The translations under genes were made by a program, and so were the position numbers. The notes beneath the pieces were generated by a model that was not told the origin of the DNA, did not search any database, and saw only the letters and a program-made list of their open reading frames with translations. Shown in pieces: positions 1-5,680 of a DNA stretch of 8,476 nt. Origin of the DNA: an uncultured Candidatus Udaeobacter sp. (lineage in GTDB: Bacteria; Verrucomicrobiota; Verrucomicrobiia; Chthoniobacterales; UBA10450); NCBI GenBank assembly GCA_955652715.1, contig CATPBS010000118.1:1-8476 (forward strand), given 5' to 3'. Position 1 is the first letter of the stretch, and each line of letters begins with the position of its first letter.

Positions 1-2618
1 TACTTGATCATGGCCGAGCCATCCATTGCATCTTTTTCCACGGGAAGAAGCTCAACCGCGCGCTGGCCTTCGCGAAGGGCATCGTCCTTTCGCCCGAGTC
101 CGGCATCGATCAGACCCAGGACGCACAATGCCGGGCCGTAATTTGGTTGAGCCTGGACGATTTTCTCCTGCTCCGCGCGGGCAGCAGTGAAAGCGCCGCG
201 CGCTGCGTCATCGTCTTTTGTCATCCGAGCAATAACGCCTTCTGCAAATGGACGATTAAAAGGAACGTTGTCGTTAAAGCAGGGTGCATTCTCGCCTAAA
301 GCGATTAGGGCATTCTTTGCAGCAGTGCCATCGCGTTCGGCCAGTGCGCAGTAAAGCCACCATTGAGCGATACTCGGCACCGCGGCAGGATTTGTAGCCC
401 GAATTGAATCGATTGTTTGATGCAACGGTCGGGTATCGGCTTTCCAAACAAAATCGACGTACGCAAGCCATACTCTCGTAAGGGCGTCGTTAGGTTCGAA
501 AGCTAATGCGCGGGCGAACCACGATTTTGCTTCCGCATAGCGCCGACAAGACCAGTAATTCCATGCAACGCCCAGCTGCAGCGTTTCAATATCGCGCGGG
601 TCGAGCTCAGCCGCGCGCTCCAGATTTCGCGTGGATTCTTCCCAGCGCCCTTGACGCCTCTGGATATAACCCGTTAGCCGGAATATCCGCGCATCATTGG
701 GCAAGCTCTGGCGGGCAACTTCCAGTTCAGCCAGAGCGCCCTCATAGTCGAGGTATCCCCGGTAAAGGTTTTCCGCACGCGCGAGGTGTGTTTCACCAGC
801 ATCCGGACGAAGGCGAGAGGCCGCCTGCAGGGCTGCTTCCGCTAACGCCAGGCGCGCGGACGTATGGTCCTCGCCGAGGAAGTAAAGCTGATCATGAAAC
901 AAGACGAGCTCGAAATAGGCATCGAAAAACGATGGATCATGCGCGACAGCCCGGTTCAACAGATCGACTGCCTCGAGGTCTTCCGCTGTCCCGGAAGACT
1001 GCGCGTGCAAAAGAACTTTGGCGCGCGCGTAAAGATCGAACGCGCTGATGTCGGTCGTCGGGGGACGTTCGATGGCGTGCTTTTCGCTTGGCGAAAGTTT
1101 GGCCTGCAACTGATCGGCAATCGTCTTCGCGATCTCGCTTTGAATCGCAAACACGTCCGCCAGATCGCGGTCATACGTCTGCCCCCATAGGTGCCGGTCC
1201 GTGCGCGCATCGACCAACTGCGCGTTGACGCGTACGCGATTGCTGGAGCGCTGAACACTTCCTTCCACCACATGCGCCACACCTAATTGCTGCCCGATCT
1301 GGCGCAGGTTGCGCGCGATCCCGCTTTTGTATGGCATTACACTCGTGCGGCTGATCACTTTCAGATCGGCGACTCGGGCTAGGTCGGTTAGAATTTCGTC
1401 CTGCACGCCATCGGCGAAAAAGGCATTCTCTTGCTCCTTGCTCAGATTGCTGAACGGCAGCACTGCGATGCTTTTCTCCGGCGGTGCCGGATTCGAGAGT
1501 GGCGAACGCTCTGATCCGGTTTTCCAAATCATCACGCCTAATGGCACTGCGAAGGCGAGCAACAACGCCGCCATTACCGCAATGCTTGGATTCCGTCGCA
1601 ACCATTTCCTTCCGTGTGTGAAGAGGCCGGTCCGCCGCGCCCGAATCGGCTGGTGCTTTAGCCAGCGTTCAAGGTCTTCGGCCAGCGCGAGCGCGGAGAC
1701 GTACCGGCGCTTTGGATCTTTCTCGAGACACTTGAGGCAAATGGTGTTGAGGTCGCGATCTACTTTTGGATTTAACAGGCGCGGCTGCCGCGGCTCGGCG
1801 TCCAAAACCAATCGGACAGTTTCATAGGTGGTTCCGCCTGCAAAAGGTGGATTGCCAGTAAGCAGTTGGTAAAGCACCGCGCCCAGTCCGTAGATATCCG
1901 TGGCTCCAGTGACACCCGCGTTACTTCCCACCGCTTGTTCCGGCGCCATGTAACTGGGCGTGCCCAAAACTTCCATCGTGCGCGTGACGGTGCTCTCTGT
2001 TTCGACCAGCCGTGCCAGGCCGAAATCGGTGAGATGCGGTTCGCCTTTTGCGTCGAGCAGAATGTTTCCGGGCTTAATATCTCGATGCAGAATGCGATGC
2101 TCATGTGCATAGGCAACGGTGCGGGCCAGCTTGGCGATCAGTTCCGCTGCGTGACGGATCGGTATCGGTTCGCGCTTCGCGACAGCATCGAGTTGGCCGC
2201 CCTCCACCAGTCCCATGCTGAAGTAACAGGCACCGTCGCGCTCTCCGACTTCGTAAATCGGGACGATGCACGGATGGTTCAGGCTGGCCGCGGCTTCTGC
2301 TTCGAGACGAAAGCGCTTCACGTGTGCCTCTGTCGCCCAGTGAGCGAGACCAATCACCTTGAGCGCCACAATCCGGTTCAGACTTTTTTGTCGTGCCCGA
2401 TAAACAACGCCCTGGCCACCGCGTCCGATTTCTTCGAACAATTCGTAATCGCCGAAATCTTTCAACATCCGCGCAACCGTCGGTTCAAACGCCTCGTCAT
2501 CTTCGTTGGCGCGCGATGCGAGACCAGTCCGAAACAGGCACACGCTGCAAACTCCCTCCGGCGCATCCGCGAACACGGTGGCCCCGCACTCTGCGCAAAC
2601 TCTGCTGGCATTTGTCAT
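1..2618 (-). CDS. Membrane Ser/Thr protein kinase with TolB-like and TPR sensor region (C terminus cut off by window edge)
   Basis: The frame is open for 872 codons from ATG 2618 to the window edge, so the C terminus is missing. Residues 8-27 hold a CxxC-x12-CxxC zinc-ribbon-like motif. The kinase domain spans about 58-325 with all key motifs: Gly-loop GRGGQG (65-70), K87, helix-C E106, HRD (178-180) with K182 and N185, DFG (198-200) and APE (225-227), so it should be active. One hydrophobic helix lies at about 344-365. After it comes a TolB/FlgO-like domain (about 382-500, starting KSIAVLPFSNLS), then TPR-like helical repeats (about 525-860). Kinase domain in the cytoplasm and sensor half in the periplasm is inferred from the single helix. 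The gene starts 57 bp after the sigma factor stop on the same strand, so the two are probably cotranscribed and the kinase may control that sigma factor. The natural target is not visible. The kinase call is near certain; the signal sensed is unknown. Confidence 0.95.
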   Translation of the reverse strand, partial: MTNASRVCAECGATVFADAPEGVCSVCLFRTGLASRANEDDEAFEPTVARMLKDFGDYELFEEIGRGGQGVVYRARQKSLNRIVALKVIGLAHWATEAHVKRFRLEAEAAASLNHPCIVPIYEVGERDGACYFSMGLVEGGQLDAVAKREPIPIRHAAELIAKLARTVAYAHEHRILHRDIKPGNILLDAKGEPHLTDFGLARLVETESTVTRTMEVLGTPSYMAPEQAVGSNAGVTGATDIYGLGAVLYQLLTGNPPFAGGTTYETVRLVLDAEPRQPRLLNPKVDRDLNTICLKCLEKDPKRRYVSALALAEDLERWLKHQPIRARRTGLFTHGRKWLRRNPSIAVMAALLLAFAVPLGVMIWKTGSERSPLSNPAPPEKSIAVLPFSNLSKEQENAFFADGVQDEILTDLARVADLKVISRTSVMPYKSGIARNLRQIGQQLGVAHVVEGSVQRSSNRVRVNAQLVDARTDRHLWGQTYDRDLADVFAIQSEIAKTIADQLQAKLSPSEKHAIERPPTTDISAFDLYARAKVLLHAQSSGTAEDLEAVDLLNRAVAHDPSFFDAYFELVLFHDQLYFLGEDHTSARLALAEAALQAASRLRPDAGETHLARAENLYRGYLDYEGALAELEVARQSLPNDARIFRLTGYIQRRQGRWEESTRNLERAAELDPRDIETLQLGVAWNYWSCRRYAEAKSWFARALAFEPNDALTRVWLAYVDFVWKADTRPLHQTIDSIRATNPAAVPSIAQWWLYCALAERDGTAAKNALIALGENAPCFNDNVPFNRPFAEGVIARMTKDDDAARGAFTAARAEQEKIVQAQPNYGPALCVLGLIDAGLGRKDDALREGQRAVELLPVEKDAMDGSAMIK

Positions 2619-2624
2619 CCTGGT

Positions 2625-2628
2625 CTCC
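2625..2628 (-). promoter_or_regulatory. Ribosome binding site of the kinase gene
   Basis: GGAG lies 6 nt before ATG 2618 and decides that start. The 57-bp gap to the sigma factor gene (2619-2675) shows no hairpin or T-run terminator, consistent with cotranscription. Confidence 0.7.
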
Positions 2629-2675
2629 GGCGGATTTATCGTCTCCACTTGTACTGCCCGAAATTCTTTTACAGG

Positions 2676-3455
2676 TTACGTCTGCAATACGGCGATGAAA
2701 TGTCGCAGCTCATCCTCGACGTCATCTGGCGCCGCGACCGTGTGGGCAATCTCTTCGTGCAACAACTGCCGATAGCGATGGCGCATGCGGTGAAACGCTT
2801 GTTTCACGGCGTTTTCGGTCATTTGCATTTCGGCGGCTATCTCAGCCTGCGAAGGCTCGCCGGATTCCCTGGCGAGTAATTCTTTCAAGCGATCAAATAA
2901 CGGCAGTTTGCCAGCGGCTTCGTATTCGGCTCGGAGCCGCACGAGCACTTGCTCCAATAGTGTTAATGCCCAACGACGCTCGTAAATGCGATCCGCGCTC
3001 AATTTGTGGGATGGTTCCTGGTCCGCGCGCTCGCGCGCGAGCAAATCCTCGAGCGAAACCAGAGGCCGGCCTTCACCTCGTTTAACGGTCAGTTCGCGAT
3101 GCCGCGCCTTGGAGAGAAAATTCTTCAGCGACGCCAGCAGGTAAGAACGCAAACGTCCCTTCTCCTGCCTAACAGTTTCGAGGTCCTTCCGCTCGAGCAG
3201 CCGCGCGAAAAAAGCTTGCGTGAGATCCTGCGCTTCCTCTGGCTTGTAGCCTTCGCGTCTGACGAAGCCGTACAGTGGCCACCAGTAGGTTCGGCAGAGC
3301 TTTTCTAGCGCCGCCTTAGCCTCCGCCGATTCGCCTTGCGCTGCCAGCACCACGCTCCAGTGAGTAGTTGTAAACGCGACGGCCCCGCTTTGTGTGCTTT
3401 GACCAGTCGCGCTCCCCGACGCCCCGTTATCAACGGCAGGCACGCTGCGATCCAA
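2676..3455 (-). CDS. ECF-family RNA polymerase sigma factor (kinase-linked type)
   Basis: The frame gives up to 259 aa. An FTTTHWSVV motif at 28-36 is followed by a sigma region 2 (about 51-120: YWWPLYGFVRREGY, EEAQDLTQAFFARLL, RLRSYLLASLKNFL) and a region 4 helix-turn-helix (about 203-232: AEIAAEMQMTENAVKQAFHRMR). There is no region 1 or 3, which marks an ECF sigma. Two features lengthen it beyond the common 180-200 aa: a linker of about 80 residues between regions 2 and 4, and a conserved-looking tail EEIAHTVAAPDDVEDELRHF. This form is familiar from Verrucomicrobia and Planctomycetes, often beside Ser/Thr kinases. It should direct RNA polymerase to its own promoter set. The start is uncertain: TTG 3455 directly follows an in-frame TAG and lacks a Shine-Dalgarno, while GTG 3443 has GGA 7 nt upstream. 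No anti-sigma gene is adjacent; the kinase follows 57 bp downstream. Confidence 0.92.
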   Translation of the reverse strand: MDRSVPAVDNGASGSATGQSTQSGAVAFTTTHWSVVLAAQGESAEAKAALEKLCRTYWWPLYGFVRREGYKPEEAQDLTQAFFARLLERKDLETVRQEKGRLRSYLLASLKNFLSKARHRELTVKRGEGRPLVSLEDLLARERADQEPSHKLSADRIYERRWALTLLEQVLVRLRAEYEAAGKLPLFDRLKELLARESGEPSQAEIAAEMQMTENAVKQAFHRMRHRYRQLLHEEIAHTVAAPDDVEDELRHFIAVLQT

Positions 3456-3560
3456 CTAAAAAGTCGTACGAAAAGCAAGCAGGTTATCTCGCAATCGAGC
3501 TTGCGTCCACGCAGTGCTGTGCGGCGAGTGTCGTGAACCAGTCGTAGGAACGGTCGCGAG

Positions 3561-3626
3561 ATTGTAGTGGCAGGCGAGCCGCATGCGACTACTTCCCAGT
3601 GCAGCCGACACGGCTGTGGCTACAAT
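3561..3626. repeat. REP-like palindromic element at the end of the acyl-CoA dehydrogenase gene
   Basis: A 66-bp element is bounded by a perfect 7-bp inverted repeat, ATTGTAG (3561-3567) and CTACAAT (3620-3626). Inside are two hairpins. The first pairs GTAGT (3564-3568) with ACTAC (3588-3592), then, after one G/G mismatch, GCA (3570-3572) with TGC (3584-3586). The second is CAGCCG-ACA-CGGCTG (3602-3616). The right end overlaps the TAA stop of the dehydrogenase (3628-3626). The architecture resembles dispersed extragenic palindromes; copies elsewhere cannot be seen from this window. It may shape the 3' end of the mRNA, but no T-run follows either hairpin on the minus strand. The rest of the gap (3456-3560) holds no gene and no convincing promoter that I can see. 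Confidence 0.6.
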
Positions 3627-5557
3627 TACACAATCCCGTCGCGCAACAGCGTGTGTTTTCCGGCGAGTAAATTTTGAACCAGATCGTAGCCGCGTTTGTC
3701 CACGTTGCGCATTGTGCCAGCGAAATGGTGGTCGATTCTCATTCGCGCAGAGCGACAGAAATAATCCGCGAGCGCGAGAATTTCATCGGCCGGTTTGCCC
3801 TGGCCGAGCAGCCATTGCGCGTACGAGCATGTCGCGCTGATCGCGAACAGTTCGGTCGCAATTCCCACAAAGCGCGAGAGCAATAATTGTTCGCGGTCAA
3901 GTTTCGGGCCGAAGCGCGCCATCGCATGAAACAAGCCGCGCGCGAGCCGTTTGCTCGTCCGCGCAGCGTAGTTGACATGACCGCGCAGAGTGTCGTGCAA
4001 ATTGTCGATCTTACCCGCGCCGTTCGGCATCCATTGGCGTGGATACCAACCGGCATAGAATTTTCCCGAACTGAAAACGGCTTTCGCACGGTCGGACATT
4101 GGCAGTTGCGTGTTGAAAATCGCGCCACCGACTTTCAAATGCGGGTCGAGCGCTTCGCGAGCGATGAAGAGCCGCATGATTTCGCTCGAGCCTTCGAAGA
4201 TTGTATTAACGCGACAATCGCGCAGAAATCTTTCAACCGCGATCGGCGGCTCGCCGCGTCCGGCAAGCGATGCGGCCGTCTCGTAGCCCCGGCCGCCGCG
4301 CACCTGCATCGCGTCATCGGCAATTCTCCACGTCATTTCCGTGGCCCACATTTTGCACATCGCGGTTTCGATACGCAGATCGCCGGCTTTACGATCGAGC
4401 AGCGAAGAAGTGAGAAAAGTCATCGCTTCCATCGCGAAAACGCTGCCAGCCATCTCGGCGATTTTTCCAGCGATAGCAGCATGTTGACCGATGGGCACGC
4501 CCCATTGGATGCGTTCGCCCGCCCATTTGCGCGAGATTTCAAGCAGGCGTTTGGAAAGGCCGGCGCACGCAGCGGGAAGTGTCAAGCGGCCCGTGTTTAG
4601 CGTCGTCAGCGCAACTTTTAGTCCGGCGCCTTCTCTAGAGATGATGTTCTCTCGCGGCACGCGCACATCGGTGAAATTGACAACGGCGTTGTAAAGAGCG
4701 CGCAACCCCATGAACCGGCAGCGATACGTGACCTCAAGCCCCGGTGTATCCACGTCCACGATAAACGCGGTGATTTGCTTGCGCTCTTTTCCGCCCACCA
4801 TTTTCGAGGGCGTGCGCGCCATCACCACAAGCACACCCGCCTTTACGCCGTTGGTGCACCAAAGTTTTTCGCCGTTTAAAATGAACTCCGATCCATCGGG
4901 AGTGGGTTCGGCGCGCAGGCTCATCGTTGCCGGGTCTGAGCCGGCGTGCCGCTCAGTCAGCGCGAACGCAGAAATCTCGCCGCCCGCGACGCGCGGCAGA
5001 TATTTTTGTTTTTGCTCTTCCGTACCAAACAAAAGCAATGGTTGCGCGACACCGATCGACTGATGCGCGGAAACAAGTGCAGCAACGTTTCCATCCCAAC
5101 TGCCAAGCAAAACTGCCGCACGCCCGTAGTTGCATTGTGACAAGCCTAGCCCGCCGTATTTCTTCGGAACTTTGATTCCAAACGCGCCGATCTCCGCGAG
5201 TCCCTTGAAATTTTCCGGTGGAATCTCACCGGTACGATCGATCTCGTCGGGATCGACATGTTCGCGCAGATAACTTTCGAGCTTGCACAGGAAATCTTCG
5301 CCCGCAGTGCGATCTTCCGCACTCTGCGCAGGATACGGGTAAATCCGATCGAAATCATAACGTCCGACGAAAAGATTGCTGGCAAAACTCCCTCGATCCT
5401 CGAGCGGATCGCGCGCCGCTTCTGCCAGTTCGAGCGCTTCGCGCTGGCCTTTCGCCATCTTGGATGTGTCTATGACAGCTGCAGGCGCAGGCTTTTCCGG
5501 TTTCGCGCTGGTTTCTTCAGCGATTTGTTTTTCCGGCGCTTCGAGCGGCGATTTCAT
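3626..5557 (-). CDS. Acyl-CoA dehydrogenase, long-chain VLCAD/ACAD9-like
   Basis: This 643-aa flavoprotein catalyses the first beta-oxidation step, acyl-CoA to trans-2-enoyl-CoA, passing electrons to electron-transfer flavoprotein. An Ala/Pro/Glu-rich leader (1-35) precedes the helical N-terminal domain (about 80-195), the FAD-binding beta domain (ALTERHAGSDPA at 199-210, NGEKLWCTNG at 228-237), the C-terminal helical domain (about 305-470) and an extra tail (about 480-643). The tail gives the length of VLCAD-like enzymes, against about 380-400 aa for short and medium-chain types. The signature MQVRGGRGYE (417-426) is present. E455 in NTIFEGSSEIMRLF matches the catalytic Glu of VLCAD's FEGTN-type motif, so it should be active on long chains. 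ATG 5557 has no clear Shine-Dalgarno because a palindromic element abuts it; Met34 is an in-frame alternative. It lies downstream of the fadJ-like gene, and the pair acts in one pathway. The family call is firm; chain-length preference is inferred. Confidence 0.95.
   Translation of the reverse strand: MKSPLEAPEKQIAEETSAKPEKPAPAAVIDTSKMAKGQREALELAEAARDPLEDRGSFASNLFVGRYDFDRIYPYPAQSAEDRTAGEDFLCKLESYLREHVDPDEIDRTGEIPPENFKGLAEIGAFGIKVPKKYGGLGLSQCNYGRAAVLLGSWDGNVAALVSAHQSIGVAQPLLLFGTEEQKQKYLPRVAGGEISAFALTERHAGSDPATMSLRAEPTPDGSEFILNGEKLWCTNGVKAGVLVVMARTPSKMVGGKERKQITAFIVDVDTPGLEVTYRCRFMGLRALYNAVVNFTDVRVPRENIISREGAGLKVALTTLNTGRLTLPAACAGLSKRLLEISRKWAGERIQWGVPIGQHAAIAGKIAEMAGSVFAMEAMTFLTSSLLDRKAGDLRIETAMCKMWATEMTWRIADDAMQVRGGRGYETAASLAGRGEPPIAVERFLRDCRVNTIFEGSSEIMRLFIAREALDPHLKVGGAIFNTQLPMSDRAKAVFSSGKFYAGWYPRQWMPNGAGKIDNLHDTLRGHVNYAARTSKRLARGLFHAMARFGPKLDREQLLLSRFVGIATELFAISATCSYAQWLLGQGKPADEILALADYFCRSARMRIDHHFAGTMRNVDKRGYDLVQNLLAGKHTLLRDGIV
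5546..5557. repeat. 12-bp direct repeat, left copy
   Basis: CGGCGATTTCAT, which on the minus strand is ATGAAATCGCCG, the first four codons (MKSP) of the acyl-CoA dehydrogenase gene. It is identical to 5669-5680 and directly abuts the palindromic element, as a target-site duplication would. Confidence 0.8.
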
Positions 5558-5668
5558 GTCGATCTGTCATTCCGAGCGTAGCCGAGGAATCTCTCAACAG
5601 GCTCTGAGAAAAGCAATCCCGCAAAAGCGGGAGACTTCGCTCGACATGACAAAAAATCGAACCTCGGA
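5558..5668. mobile_element. MITE-like palindromic insertion between the fadJ-like and acyl-CoA dehydrogenase genes
   Basis: About 111 bp lie exactly between two copies of a 12-bp direct repeat (5546-5557 and 5669-5680). The ends are imperfect inverted repeats: GTCGATCTGTCATTCCGAGC from 5558, matched by GCTCGACATGACA and AATCGA up to about 5662. The centre holds a perfect hairpin TCCCGC-AAAA-GCGGGA (5617-5632). No open frame of interest and no transposase is inside, so it would have to be moved in trans if mobile. The TGTCATTCCGAGC...CGCTCGACATGACA pattern resembles dispersed intergenic palindromes of several bacterial phyla; this is from memory. On the minus strand the central hairpin is followed only by ATTGCTTTTC, a weak terminator-like context. 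It occupies the whole leader of the dehydrogenase gene. Confidence 0.65.
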
Positions 5669-5680
5669 CGGCGATTTCAT
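5669..5680. repeat. 12-bp direct repeat, right copy, overlapping the fadJ-like stop codon
   Basis: CGGCGATTTCAT, identical to 5546-5557. Read on the minus strand it begins ATGA, in which the TGA is the stop codon of the fadJ-like gene (5679-5677). An ATG at 5680 therefore survives here as a relic start: it reads MKSP and then runs into the inserted element, where the frame soon closes. Confidence 0.8.

Noticed and set aside
1866..2879. 337-codon open frame on the plus strand
   Set aside because: It is antisense to the kinase and the sigma factor, both of which have full family motifs. Its translation is rich in Arg, His and Cys with no recognisable domain.
3561..3626. Rho-independent terminator after the acyl-CoA dehydrogenase
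   Set aside because: The hairpins are strong, but neither is followed by a T-run on the minus strand.
3887..4600. 237-codon open frame on the plus strand
   Set aside because: It lies wholly antisense to the acyl-CoA dehydrogenase and has no domain-like character; it is a GC-rich shadow frame.
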